Shown: positions 7,822-15,283, numbered from the stretch's first letter. The stretch is DNA of 16,773 nt from an uncultured Lachnospiraceae bacterium (GCA_905236545.1 CAJOQO010000109.1:1-16773); one strand, 5' to 3'. Numbers and translations are program-made. Notes: generated by a model not told the origin, from the letters alone.

Positions 7822-9171
7822 ATGAATCATTATATTGAGCAGGTCATCAGGAGCGTGAAGGAGAAGTATCCCTATCAGCCGGAGTTCTGCCAGACGGTGG
7901 AGGAAGTGCTGTCATCGCTGGATCCGGTGGTACAGCGCCATCCGGAATATGAGAGAGCGGATCTTCTCGGCCGTATGGTGGAGCCGGAGCGGATGTTCTC
8001 TTTCCGGGTTGTCTGGCAGGATGATAAGGGGTTTGCCCACACGCAGAACGGCTATCGATGCCAGTTCAACGGAGCGATCGGCCCTTACAAGGGAGGGATC
8101 CGTTTTCAGAAGGATGTCACGCCCAGCATCATGAAGTTTCTGGCCTTTGAGCAGACCTTTAAAAACAGTCTGACCGGTCTGTCCATGGGCGGGGGAAAAG
8201 GAGGTTCCGATTTTGATCCGGCCGGGAAGTCGGACGATGAGATCATGCGCTTCTGCCAGAGCTTCATCCAGGCCCTGTACCGCTATATCGGCCCCGATAC
8301 GGATGTACCGGCGGGAGACATGGGCGTCGGCGGCAGGGAGATCGGGTATATGTTCGGCGAATACCGCAGGCTCAGGGGAAACTTCGAGAACGGGACATTT
8401 ACCGGGAAAGGCTTCTCCTACGGCGGCAGCCTGATCCGCCCCGAGGCAACGGGATTCGGTTCGGTCTATTATCTGGAAAATGTCCTGAAGCATGACGGGG
8501 AGACGCTGAAGGGGAAGACCATTGCCTGTGCCGGCTTCGGGAACGTTACCTGGGGAATCTGCCGGAAGGCGGAAGAGCTGGGGGCAAAGGTGATCACCCT
8601 GTCCGGCCCGGACGGGTACGTCTACGATCCGGACGGCGTCCTCGGAAAGGAAAAGATCGATTATCTGGTGGAGATGCGTTCTTCCGGCCGGAACAGGGTG
8701 GAAGACTATGCGAAGAAGTTTGATGTGGAATTCCATCCGGGCGAAAAGCCCTGGGGCGTCAGGGCGGATATTATCATGCCGTCCGCGATGCAGAACGATG
8801 TCCATATGGAGAGTGCGGAAAAAATCGTGCAGAACAAGGTGCGGTATTATATTGAAGTGGCGAACATGCCGACGACCAATGACGCGCTTCGCTATCTGAT
8901 GGAACAGCCCGGTATGGTCGTTGCTCCGTCCAAGGCGGTCAACGCCGGCGGGGTTGCGGTCAGCGGGCTGGAGATGAGCCAGAACTCGGAGCGCCTGTTC
9001 TGGACGAAGGAGGAAGTGGACCGGCAGCTGAGGCGCATCATGGATCAGATCTACGGGAATTCGGTGGCAGCCGCAGGACGCAACGGACTTGGCTACAACC
9101 TGGTGGCAGGGGCGAATATCGCGGGCTTTGAGCGTGTCGCGGACGCGATGATGGAACAGGGACTGTTCTGA
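7822..9171 (+). CDS. gdhA: Glutamate dehydrogenase, hexameric family
   Basis: A 449-residue cytoplasmic enzyme that interconverts glutamate and 2-oxoglutarate plus ammonia using NAD(P)H. The length is the family's usual one. The substrate site is complete: GPYKGGIRF with K90, K114 in the helix after FEQTFK, the catalytic lysine K126 in GGGKGGSDFDP, and D166 in PAGDMGVGGREIG. The Rossmann nucleotide-binding part has GFGNVTWG followed by GPDGYVYDPDG. These positions are one off the K89, K113, K125 and D165 of the Clostridium symbiosum enzyme, and the cofactor region also follows that NAD-specific protein as I recall it, so NAD rather than NADP use is my inference. The gene stands alone with its own promoter; a terminator follows about 145 bp after the stop, before the rnf operon. 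Placed next to Rnf, it suggests a role in redox balance as well as nitrogen metabolism. Confidence 0.97.
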   Translation: MNHYIEQVIRSVKEKYPYQPEFCQTVEEVLSSLDPVVQRHPEYERADLLGRMVEPERMFSFRVVWQDDKGFAHTQNGYRCQFNGAIGPYKGGIRFQKDVTPSIMKFLAFEQTFKNSLTGLSMGGGKGGSDFDPAGKSDDEIMRFCQSFIQALYRYIGPDTDVPAGDMGVGGREIGYMFGEYRRLRGNFENGTFTGKGFSYGGSLIRPEATGFGSVYYLENVLKHDGETLKGKTIACAGFGNVTWGICRKAEELGAKVITLSGPDGYVYDPDGVLGKEKIDYLVEMRSSGRNRVEDYAKKFDVEFHPGEKPWGVRADIIMPSAMQNDVHMESAEKIVQNKVRYYIEVANMPTTNDALRYLMEQPGMVVAPSKAVNAGGVAVSGLEMSQNSERLFWTKEEVDRQLRRIMDQIYGNSVAAAGRNGLGYNLVAGANIAGFERVADAMMEQGLF

Positions 9172-9219
9172 ATGTGCCCCGTATCTGTGAGAGGATGGCA
9201 CGAAACACAAAATGGGAAT

Positions 9220-9277
9220 GGAACCGCTCAGATCCGTCAGATAAGCAAGCTTATCTGACTGGATCATGAGCAATTCC
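9220..9277. repeat. Long imperfect palindrome
   Basis: Four complementary blocks are nested: GGAA (9220-9223) with TTCC (9274-9277), GCTCA (9226-9230) with TGAGC (9267-9271), GATCC (9231-9235) with GGATC (9261-9265), and GTCAGATAAG (9236-9245) with CTTATCTGAC (9250-9259), closing on a 4-nt CAAG loop. Only single-base bulges at 9260 and 9266 and a small 2x2 internal loop interrupt 24 pairs. No T-run follows, so it is not a standard terminator. It may protect the 3' end of gdhA mRNA or be a repeat insertion. Confidence 0.85.
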
Positions 9278-9298
9278 AGGGGGCGCTGAACAATTATA

Positions 9299-9315
9299 TG
9301 TGAACAACGTTCACA
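9299..9315. promoter_or_regulatory. Operator-like palindrome, Rex/CRP-like half sites
   Basis: TGTGAAC-AAC-GTTCACA is a perfect 17-bp inverted repeat. The half sites equal those of the redox repressor Rex (TTGTGAA / TTCACAA, where this one reads ATGTGAA and TTCACAA), which would make sense before an NADH-linked operon. The spacing is one base longer than the usual Rex site, and likewise one base longer than a CRP site, so the regulator is uncertain. Confidence 0.4.
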
Positions 9316-9350
9316 ATGACCGTCAGGGTTATCTCCGGCGGTCATTTTTT
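9315..9350 (+). terminator. Intrinsic terminator between gdhA and the rnf operon
   Basis: AATGACCG (9315-9322) pairs perfectly with CGGTCATT (9339-9346) around a 16-nt loop, and six T's occupy 9345-9350. It should end gdhA transcripts. It could also act as an attenuator if the rnf operon is partly read from upstream. Confidence 0.75.
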
Positions 9351-9380
9351 ATGCAGAATTCCAAAAATGAAGATTTCCTG

Positions 9381-9408
9381 TTCCGATCCTTCTTTTCTGT
9401 GCTAAGAT
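9381..9408 (+). promoter_or_regulatory. Possible promoter of the rnf operon
   Basis: TAAGAT (9403-9408) is preceded by TGC, giving an extended -10, and a weak TTCCGA (9381-9386) lies 16 bp upstream. The leader would be only about 20 nt, ending at the ribosome site of rnfC. It lies downstream of the terminator, as an independent operon promoter should. Confidence 0.4.
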
Positions 9409-9419
9409 GTGCTCGTATT

Positions 9420-9426
9420 GGAGGAA
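9420..9426 (+). promoter_or_regulatory. Ribosome binding site setting the GTG start of rnfC
   Basis: GGAGGAA lies 8 nt before GTG 9435. The upstream in-frame start codons have no such site and fall in or before the terminator. Confidence 0.8.
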
Positions 9427-9434
9427 TAAAAAAA

Positions 9435-10871
9435 GTGAGAAAATTTACATTCAGGGGCGGAGTTCACCCATATGACGGAAAGGAACTGACAGCAGAGAAA
9501 CCGGTCAGAGTCCTGGAAGCGGGCGCTGAACTTGCCTTTTTGCTTTCCCAGCATATCGGAGCTCCCGCAAAGAGCATTGTCAAAAAGGGAGACCGCGTGC
9601 TGGTCGGACAGATGATCGCGGAGGCAGGCGGCTTTGTTTCCGCGCCGGTCTTTTCCTCTGTTTCCGGAACGGTTAAGGGAATCGAGAAGAGGAGAAGCGC
9701 TCCGGGCGGCCTGACAGATGCCATCATCGTGACCAATGATTTCACTTATGAGACCGCTCCGACGAGTCCGCTCCCGGGGATGGATACATACTGCACGCTG
9801 CGGCAGAGCAGCATAGGCGGCAAGACGGAATACAACCTGGTGACCCGGAGCGCAAAGGAAGCTCTGGAACTGATCCGTCCTGATGAGCGCCTTGAGGGCA
9901 TCGCTTCCGGGGAGGTTCTGGAGCGGATCAAAAGCGCCGGAATCGTCGGCATGGGCGGCGCGGGTTTTCCGACCCATGTCAAGCTGTCGCCTTCCGATCC
10001 GGAGAAGATCGATTATATCCTGGTGAACGGATCCGAATGCGAGCCCTATGTCACCTGTGACTACAGGCTGATGTGCGACCGTCCGGGCGAACTGATCGCG
10101 GGGCTGAAGGCTGTGCTGAAGCTCTTCGGCAGCGCGAGGGGCGTGTTCTGCATCGAGGACAACAAGCCGAACGCGATCCGTATCCTCACCGATGCGCTGA
10201 CCCAGGAGGAGAGTATCTACGTCGCTCCCTGCAGGACCAAGTATCCGGAAGGCGCCGAGCGAAGCCTGATCAAGGCGATTACCCGCGCGGATGTGAATTC
10301 AAAGATGCTGCCGGCTGACGCGGGATGCATCGTACTCAACGTCAGTACGATCTTCGCGATCTTTGAAGCGGTTTTCCTTGGCCAGCCTCTCTACCGCAGG
10401 ATTCTTACCATCTCCGGAGATGCCGTGGTGAACCCGGAGAATTTTCTGGTTCCGACCGGCGTCACCTTTGGCGAGATCGCGGAAAAGGCCGGCGGATTCC
10501 TGCAGACACCGGAAAAGCTGATCGCGGGCGGGCCCATGATGGGATTCGCGCAGAGTGATTTCTCAGGTGTTGTGACAAAAACCTCCAGCGCGCTGACCGC
10601 GTTCCGGTTTGATCTGGTCTCAAGACTGGAGGAAACACCGTGCCTTAACTGCGGCAGATGCGTTGATGCGTGCCCCGCGCATCTGGTGCCGAGCCATCTG
10701 GCGGATATGGCCAGGAAGCATGAGATGGAGAAGTTTGAGGAAAACTATGGACTGGAGTGTGTGAACTGTGGTTCCTGCTCCTTCAGCTGTCCCGCCGGAA
10801 GACCGCTGGCCGCACTGGTTAACCTTGGCCGGCAGACGGTTCTCGCGGCCCGGAGAAAAGCAAGAAAGTAA
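9435..10871 (+). CDS. rnfC: Rnf complex subunit RnfC (NADH- and FMN-binding, two [4Fe-4S])
   Basis: A 478-residue peripheral subunit of the ion-pumping ferredoxin:NAD+ oxidoreductase, the site where NAD+ is reduced. It starts with GTG at a good ribosome site. The N-terminal part (FRGGVHPYDGKE, about 6-17) is the usual RnfC barrel-sandwich-like domain. GMGGAGFPTHVK (172-183) and GSECEPY (199-205) are the flavin/NADH-binding motifs shared with NuoF-type proteins. Near the C-terminus two ferredoxin motifs bind iron-sulfur clusters: CLNCGRCVDACP (C403, C406, C409, C413) and CVNCGSCSFSCP (C442, C445, C448, C452). There is no long alanine/lysine-rich C-terminal extension as in proteobacterial RnfC, as expected in clostridia. 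It is the first gene of rnfCDGEAB; its stop codon overlaps the ribosome site of rnfD. Confidence 0.97.
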   Translation: MRKFTFRGGVHPYDGKELTAEKPVRVLEAGAELAFLLSQHIGAPAKSIVKKGDRVLVGQMIAEAGGFVSAPVFSSVSGTVKGIEKRRSAPGGLTDAIIVTNDFTYETAPTSPLPGMDTYCTLRQSSIGGKTEYNLVTRSAKEALELIRPDERLEGIASGEVLERIKSAGIVGMGGAGFPTHVKLSPSDPEKIDYILVNGSECEPYVTCDYRLMCDRPGELIAGLKAVLKLFGSARGVFCIEDNKPNAIRILTDALTQEESIYVAPCRTKYPEGAERSLIKAITRADVNSKMLPADAGCIVLNVSTIFAIFEAVFLGQPLYRRILTISGDAVVNPENFLVPTGVTFGEIAEKAGGFLQTPEKLIAGGPMMGFAQSDFSGVVTKTSSALTAFRFDLVSRLEETPCLNCGRCVDACPAHLVPSHLADMARKHEMEKFEENYGLECVNCGSCSFSCPAGRPLAALVNLGRQTVLAARRKARK

Positions 10872-10880
10872 GGAGTATCT

Positions 10881-11945
10881 ATGAATTCGAAACTGCAGGT
10901 TTCCGCTTCCCCGCACACCAGGGGGATGGTAACCACGAACAAGATCATGTATCTGGTGCTTGCTGCGCTTGCGCCGGCATGCGTGATGGGGGTGCTGGCC
11001 TTTGGCCTGCATGCGCTTCTGATCCTGGCTGTCTCGACGGCATCGGCAGTGCTTTCCGAGTATCTCTATGAGAAGCTCCTGCATAAAAAGATTACAATCC
11101 GGGACGGGTCGGCTGCCGTGACCGGCCTTCTGATCGGGATGAATATGCCGCCCCAGATTGACGCCTGGATCCCGTGCCTGGGATCGGTATTCGCGATCAT
11201 TGTCATCAAGCAGCTCTATGGCGGTCTGGGACAGAACTTTATGAACCCCGCGCTTGGCGCGAGATGCTTCCTGCTGATCTCATTTGCGGGAAAGATGACA
11301 ACGTTTTCCTCCGGGCACGGTCTCATGAAGATCGTGACAAAGGTGCCGGCAACAACGGACGCGCTGTCCGGTGCCACACCCCTTGCCTATCTGAAGACGG
11401 GAGCAACCTTCGATCTGAGCGCGCTGCTGGTGGGAAATATACAGGGATGCATCGGAGAGGTAAGCGCGATTGCCATTCTGGCAGGCGGAATCTTTCTGCT
11501 TGCGATGAAGATCATCCGGATCCGTATACCGGGAACCTACCTTGGCTGCTTCGCGCTTCTGACATTGATCACCGCGATCGCGCGCGGATACGATGCCCCG
11601 GTTCTTTATACGCTGGAGCAGCTTTGCGCAGGCGGCCTTATGCTTGGCGCCTGGTTTATGGCTACCGATTATGTGACCAGTCCCATCACCCCGGTGGGAC
11701 AGATCGTTTTCGGATGCGCGCTGGGCTTTCTGACATGGGTATTCCGGCTCATTGGCTCCGGCGCCGAGGGCGTATCCTATTCTATCATCTTTATGAATCT
11801 GCTGGTTCCGGTCATTGAGCATTACACCAGACCGGTGGCTGCGGGCATGGTGCGCCAGAGCAGGGAGAACAGGCGCCTTATGAAACAGAACAGGGCACAG
11901 GCCAGGCGTCTGAAGGCTGCCGGAAAAGAGGAGAAGGACGCATGA
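10881..11945 (+). CDS. rnfD: Rnf complex subunit RnfD (membrane, covalent FMN)
   Basis: A 354-residue membrane subunit carrying a covalently bound FMN. Several hydrophobic segments are visible, beginning with about 22-58 and 95-112. The flavin attachment motif is DALSGATPLAYLKTG (160-174), in which T166 is the threonine expected to carry FMN through a phosphoester bond. NQLYGGLGQNFMNPALGAR-like sequence (about 110-128) is a conserved signature of the RnfD/NqrB family. The C-terminal tail after about residue 320 is rich in Arg, Lys and Ala and should be cytoplasmic. AAGGAG overlaps the rnfC stop, 5 nt before the ATG. Its stop overlaps the rnfG start in ATGA. Confident call by motif and operon position. 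Confidence 0.96.
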   Translation: MNSKLQVSASPHTRGMVTTNKIMYLVLAALAPACVMGVLAFGLHALLILAVSTASAVLSEYLYEKLLHKKITIRDGSAAVTGLLIGMNMPPQIDAWIPCLGSVFAIIVIKQLYGGLGQNFMNPALGARCFLLISFAGKMTTFSSGHGLMKIVTKVPATTDALSGATPLAYLKTGATFDLSALLVGNIQGCIGEVSAIAILAGGIFLLAMKIIRIRIPGTYLGCFALLTLITAIARGYDAPVLYTLEQLCAGGLMLGAWFMATDYVTSPITPVGQIVFGCALGFLTWVFRLIGSGAEGVSYSIIFMNLLVPVIEHYTRPVAAGMVRQSRENRRLMKQNRAQARRLKAAGKEEKDA

Positions 11946-12859
11946 GTGAGAAAGAGAACAGGGAATGGAAGAAGCCGGAGGATCAGGGGAATTCTTCGTC
12001 ATTCGGAGAGGAACTCGATTCCCCGAATCGCCCGAGGCCTGCGGATGAGATCTATACCGGTCAGGAATACCGGGGGGCCGGGACTGAGGAGAAGGAAAAG
12101 AAAAAGAAGGACAGTATCGGCAGGGATATTTCCATACTTGTGATGATAACGCTGGTGGCCGGGGCGCTTCTGGGCGTAGCCTACGGTGTGACGAAGGGAC
12201 CGATCGCGTCCGCCAAGGAGCAGGCAAGGAAGAAGGCGCAGAAAACGGTCATGAGCGTGGCGGACAGCTTTGAGACACTGTACGCGGAACAGGATTCCGG
12301 GACTCCGGTTCCGGATACCGTGCATGAGGCGCTCGAAAAGGAGGAGATCGCCTCCACCAGGGTTACGCAGATCGACAAAGCGCAGGATAAAAGCGGGAAT
12401 CTCCTCGGATATGTCGTCACCGTGACGGATCCGGACGGATATGGCGGGGATGTGGAGCTGATGTGCGGCGTTACACATGCCGAGGACGGGACGATTACGA
12501 TCGAAGGCATCTCTTTCCTGTCGCTGACGGAAACGGCAGGCATGGGCATGCGTGCCAAAGAGGAGGAATTCCAGGATCAGTTTTCCGGGAAGAAGCTTGA
12601 CCGGGGCCAGCTGGTTGCCTATTCGAAGAGCGGAGCGGCCGGGAACAATGAGATCGATGCGATCAGCGGCTGCACGATTACCACTTCCGCAGTGACGGAT
12701 GACGTCAACGCTGCCCTTCTCGCGGCCCAGGTACTGATGGACGCGGATCCGGCGTCCCCCAGCGCAGGAGAGGATACTTCCAAAGAGGATGCTTCTCCAA
12801 AGGATGCTTCCGAAACGGAAAGCACGGTGTCTGAGAAAGAACAGGAGGCTTCAAAATGA
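11942..12859 (+). CDS. rnfG: Rnf complex subunit RnfG (FMN-binding) with charged N- and C-terminal extensions
   Basis: A 305-residue subunit with one membrane segment (about 63-83) and an extracytoplasmic FMN-binding domain. ETAGMG (197-202) is a version of the family's ETPGLG. The covalent FMN motif is SGCTITT (242-248); by analogy with SGATxT in RnfG and NqrC, T247 should carry the flavin, and C244 replaces the usual alanine. Two features are unusual: about 62 charged, probably disordered residues before the membrane segment, ending in a lysine-rich run, and a tail of about 37 residues rich in Ser, Glu, Asp and Ala after residue 268. Typical RnfG proteins are around 180-220 residues. The start overlaps the rnfD stop by 4 nt (ATGA), and the same arrangement joins it to rnfE. 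Confidence 0.95.
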   Translation: MSEKENREWKKPEDQGNSSSFGEELDSPNRPRPADEIYTGQEYRGAGTEEKEKKKKDSIGRDISILVMITLVAGALLGVAYGVTKGPIASAKEQARKKAQKTVMSVADSFETLYAEQDSGTPVPDTVHEALEKEEIASTRVTQIDKAQDKSGNLLGYVVTVTDPDGYGGDVELMCGVTHAEDGTITIEGISFLSLTETAGMGMRAKEEEFQDQFSGKKLDRGQLVAYSKSGAAGNNEIDAISGCTITTSAVTDDVNAALLAAQVLMDADPASPSAGEDTSKEDASPKDASETESTVSEKEQEASK

Positions 12860-13662
12860 GTGCGAAGAATCCCGGAATCATGGTTGATCCGGAACTGTCC
12901 GGAAAGAGATTCCAGCTGAGCCGTTATATTCACCTGAAAAAGGATACGGCCCCGGAGCGTGTCGCGAACGGGATCTATTTCGAGAATCCCGTCTTCATGC
13001 TGGCGCTCGGCATGTGCCCGACGCTGGCGACTACGACTTCCGTGACCAATGCGATCGGAATGGGCCTTTCCACGACGGTGATTCTGATCATGTCGAATCT
13101 GTTTATCTCTCTCCTTCGCGGGATCATCCCCGACAGGATGAGAATGCCGTCTTATATCGTGATCATCGCTTCCTTCGTGACGATCGTGGACTTCCTGATG
13201 GAAGGGTTCACGCCGGCGATGTACGAATCGCTGGGCGTTTATATCCCCCTGATCGTTGTGAACTGTATCATCATGGGCAGAGCGGAGGCGTATGCCGGAA
13301 AGCACGGCCCCCTGTCTGCTGTGGCGGACGGCGTCGGCATGGGAATCGGATTCACGATCGCCCTGATCGTGGTCGCCGCTGTCAGGGAGCTTCTTGGAAG
13401 CGGATCGCTGGCAGGAGTCCGGGTCATGCCGGATTCTTACGAGCCGATTAACATCTTTGTGCTTGCACCCGGTGCGTTTCTGGTTCTGGCGGTGTTTGTC
13501 GCCATCATGAACCGCCTGCATATCGGAGCCCCGAGAAGGGGAGATGACTGGGATCCGACCGGAAGATTCGTCTGTGGCGACTGTGCGAGCTGTCCGAGAG
13601 TCAATGGATGCAGCGGCAAGCCGGCTGCGGAAACGTCCGGCAGCCGGGAAGGGAGAGGATGA
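12856..13662 (+). CDS. rnfE: Rnf complex subunit RnfE, membrane, with a cysteine-rich C-terminal tail
   Basis: A 268-residue integral membrane subunit that pairs with RnfA in the membrane core. It has about six hydrophobic segments between residues 40 and 220. The conserved cysteines C54 (LGMCPTLA) and C137 (VVNCIIMG) lie in the two half-membrane repeats; in solved Rnf/Nqr structures these and the matching RnfA cysteines hold an intramembrane iron-sulfur cluster. After the last membrane segment comes a tail (about 225-268) with C240, C243, C246 and C252 in the arrangement CxxCxxCx5C, which I do not recall as part of the core RnfE fold and which could bind a metal. The start overlaps the rnfG stop by 4 nt, and the stop overlaps the rnfA start. 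Confidence 0.96.
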   Translation: MSAKNPGIMVDPELSGKRFQLSRYIHLKKDTAPERVANGIYFENPVFMLALGMCPTLATTTSVTNAIGMGLSTTVILIMSNLFISLLRGIIPDRMRMPSYIVIIASFVTIVDFLMEGFTPAMYESLGVYIPLIVVNCIIMGRAEAYAGKHGPLSAVADGVGMGIGFTIALIVVAAVRELLGSGSLAGVRVMPDSYEPINIFVLAPGAFLVLAVFVAIMNRLHIGAPRRGDDWDPTGRFVCGDCASCPRVNGCSGKPAAETSGSREGRG

Positions 13663-14243
13663 TGTCATTTTCAGCGATACTTATGCTGGTCGTAACGACG
13701 ATTCTCGCGAATAATGTCGTTCTGAGCCAGTTCCTCGGAATCTGTTCGTTCCTGGGGGTCTCTCAGAAGACGGAGACCGCGAGCGGAATGGGCGGAGCGC
13801 TGACCTTCGTGCTGACGCTGGCCAGCTTCGTGTGCGGCATTCTGTATCATCTTGTCCTGGTGCCGTTCCATCTGGAGTATCTGAAGACGATCGTATTCAT
13901 CCTGATCGTCGCGGCGCTGGTTCAGTTTGTCGAGATGTTCCTGAAGAAGTACATGCACTCTCTCTATGAGGCGCTGGGGATCTACCTGCCGCTGATCACC
14001 ACCAACTGCGCGGTGCTGGGCGTGGCGCTTCTGAATGTGCAGAAGGACTACAATATCGTCGTCGGTACCATCTATGGACTGGCCACCGCGATCGGCTACT
14101 GGATCGCGATCGTTATCATGGCATACCTGAGAGAGAAGATGACGGACAATGACATTCCCCGTCCTTTCCGGGGATTCCCGATTGTTATGGTGACGGCTGC
14201 CCTGATGAGCATTGCGTTTTTCGGATTCGCGGGGATCAAATGA
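13659..14243 (+). CDS. rnfA: Rnf complex subunit RnfA (membrane)
   Basis: A 194-residue integral membrane subunit with about six transmembrane helices, partner of RnfE. The signature ANNVVLSQFLGICSFLGVS (17-35) contains C29, and TTNCAVLGVALLN (114-126) contains C117; both are the intramembrane iron-sulfur ligands of the RnfA/NqrE family. Two adjacent ATG codons are possible. ATG 13659 gives the same ATGA overlap as the other junctions in this operon, with AAGG 6 nt before it. ATG 13662 would shorten the protein by one residue and has GGGAG 6 nt before it. An open frame beginning at 13608 is longer but would add residues that RnfA proteins do not have. Confidence 0.96.
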   Translation: MMSFSAILMLVVTTILANNVVLSQFLGICSFLGVSQKTETASGMGGALTFVLTLASFVCGILYHLVLVPFHLEYLKTIVFILIVAALVQFVEMFLKKYMHSLYEALGIYLPLITTNCAVLGVALLNVQKDYNIVVGTIYGLATAIGYWIAIVIMAYLREKMTDNDIPRPFRGFPIVMVTAALMSIAFFGFAGIK

Positions 14244-14262
14244 CAGCGTGACCAGACAGATG

Positions 14263-14292
14263 CTGCCGCATGTCCGGGCCGGATCCCGGCAG
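14263..14292 (+). other. Hairpin in the rnfA-rnfB spacer
   Basis: CTGCCG (14263-14268) pairs with CGGCAG (14287-14292), with TCCGGGCCGGA able to fold inside. There is no T-run, so it should not stop transcription. It is the only junction of the operon that is not overlapping or nearly so, and the hairpin could be an mRNA processing or stability site. Confidence 0.5.
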
Positions 14293-14311
14293 GGCGGAAT
14301 TGATTGAAAGA

Positions 14312-14316
14312 AAGGA
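14312..14316 (+). promoter_or_regulatory. Ribosome binding site favouring the rnfB start at 14325
   Basis: AAGGA lies 8 nt before ATG 14325. A TTG at 14304 and an ATG at 14316 are in frame, but they lie upstream of or inside this site. Confidence 0.7.
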
Positions 14317-14324
14317 TGAGAAGC

Positions 14325-15110
14325 ATGACAGATATGCTGTTCGCGGCGATCATGATCGGCGGAGTCGGTCTTTTCGTCGGCGTATTCCTTGGATTCGCGA
14401 GCAAGGTTTTTGCCGTGAAGGTAAATGTGAAGGAGAAGGAGATCCGGGAGATTCTTCCCGGCGCAAACTGCGGTGCCTGCGGCTATTCAGGCTGTGACGC
14501 CCTTGCCGCGGCCCTGGTAAGGGGAGAGGCTCCGGCCAATGCCTGCGTGGTGGGAAGAGATCCGGTTGCGAACCAGATCCGGTGGATCATCGGCGGGGAG
14601 AATGAAAGAGCGGTGCACAAGGTGGCGTTTGTCCGCTGCTCCGGCGACTGCAACAGCACCTTTGACCGGTATGAGTACACAGGCCCGAAGAGCTGTGCCT
14701 CCGTAGCGCTTGCGCCGCAGGGCGGCCCGAAGTCATGTTCCTTTGGATGCATCGGATGCGGTGACTGCGCCAAAGTCTGCGATTATGGCGCGCTCTCCAT
14801 TGTGCGCGGCGTGGCTGTCGTGGATGAAGAAAAGTGCCTTGACTGCCGCAAATGCATGAATGCCTGCCCGAAGGGCCTGATTGTGGAGATTCCTTATTAC
14901 CGGGCTGCACATATCGGATGCATGAATCCGCTCAAAGGGAAGAGTGTTATGGAAAACTGCCGGATCGGCTGTATCGCCTGCGGGAAATGCGCGAAGAACT
15001 GTCCGGCGCAGGCAATCGATCTGTCCGGCGGATTCCCGGTGATTGATTATGAGAAATGTACGGACTGCGGAGCCTGCAGGGAAGGATGTCCGAGGCACTG
15101 CATCATCTGA
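14325..15110 (+). CDS. rnfB: Rnf complex subunit RnfB (ferredoxin-type iron-sulfur protein)
   Basis: A 261-residue subunit that is thought to accept electrons from reduced ferredoxin. One N-terminal membrane anchor is seen (about 4-28). Next is the 4Fe-4S domain shared with related proteins, GANCGACGYSGC (C49, C52, C57, then C74). The central part has extra cysteines (C105, C109, C124, C138) that probably hold another cluster. Four ferredoxin motifs CxxCxxCxxxC follow: C142-C152, C171-C181, C216-C226 and C245-C255, i.e. two 2[4Fe-4S] units. That makes about six clusters, as described for clostridial RnfB and more than in the proteobacterial form. It is the last gene of the operon, after an 81-nt spacer, and is followed by a strong terminator. 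Confidence 0.97.
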   Translation: MTDMLFAAIMIGGVGLFVGVFLGFASKVFAVKVNVKEKEIREILPGANCGACGYSGCDALAAALVRGEAPANACVVGRDPVANQIRWIIGGENERAVHKVAFVRCSGDCNSTFDRYEYTGPKSCASVALAPQGGPKSCSFGCIGCGDCAKVCDYGALSIVRGVAVVDEEKCLDCRKCMNACPKGLIVEIPYYRAAHIGCMNPLKGKSVMENCRIGCIACGKCAKNCPAQAIDLSGGFPVIDYEKCTDCGACREGCPRHCII

Positions 15111-15283
15111 AACGTCAGAAGCTCACGGCGCTCCTTTGGTGATTTCAGCCGCGGGAGGAGCGCATCCTACACTGGCTATAGTCAACGGCAATTGCAGGTT
15201 TGCCGTTGACTATCTTGTTTTCAGCCAGTGCCCGCCCGCGTCGGATCCCTGTCCTGCAACGGTGCTCCCATGATGTCCGAAGC
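15111..15283. other. Convergent intergenic region with two hairpins
   Basis: No gene is seen. GCGCTCCT (15128-15135) can pair with AGGAGCGC (15156-15163), and the rnf terminator hairpin follows. The remaining bases up to the ldhA stop show nothing recognisable. Confidence 0.6.
15170..15230 (+). terminator. Strong terminator of the rnf operon with an outer second stem
   Basis: ATAGTCAACGGCAA (15178-15191) pairs perfectly over 14 bp with TTGCCGTTGACTAT (15200-15213) around an 8-nt loop, followed by CTTGTTTTC. Flanking blocks CACTGGCT (15170-15177) and AGCCAGTG (15223-15230) are also complementary and enclose the T-rich segment. It lies between two convergent genes and may also block transcripts coming from ldhA, though no T-run serves that strand. 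Confidence 0.85.

Larger units (their letters stand above)
9172..9434 (+). other. Intergenic region between gdhA and rnfC, rich in hairpins
   Basis: There is no gene in these 263 bp. They contain a long imperfect palindrome (9220-9277), a short perfect palindrome that looks like an operator (9299-9315), a hairpin with a T-run (9315-9350) and a possible promoter for the rnf operon (9381-9408). The frame from 9300 that is open into rnfC runs through the terminator and is not likely to be translated. Confidence 0.7.

Noticed and set aside
7912..9345. 477-codon minus-strand open frame
   Set aside because: It is antisense to glutamate dehydrogenase, whose full catalytic motifs are in the plus frame, and it has no family signature.
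9300..9434. Upstream extension of rnfC by 45 codons
   Set aside because: It reads through a terminator hairpin and lacks a ribosome site; GTG 9435 with GGAGGAA matches the normal RnfC N-terminus.
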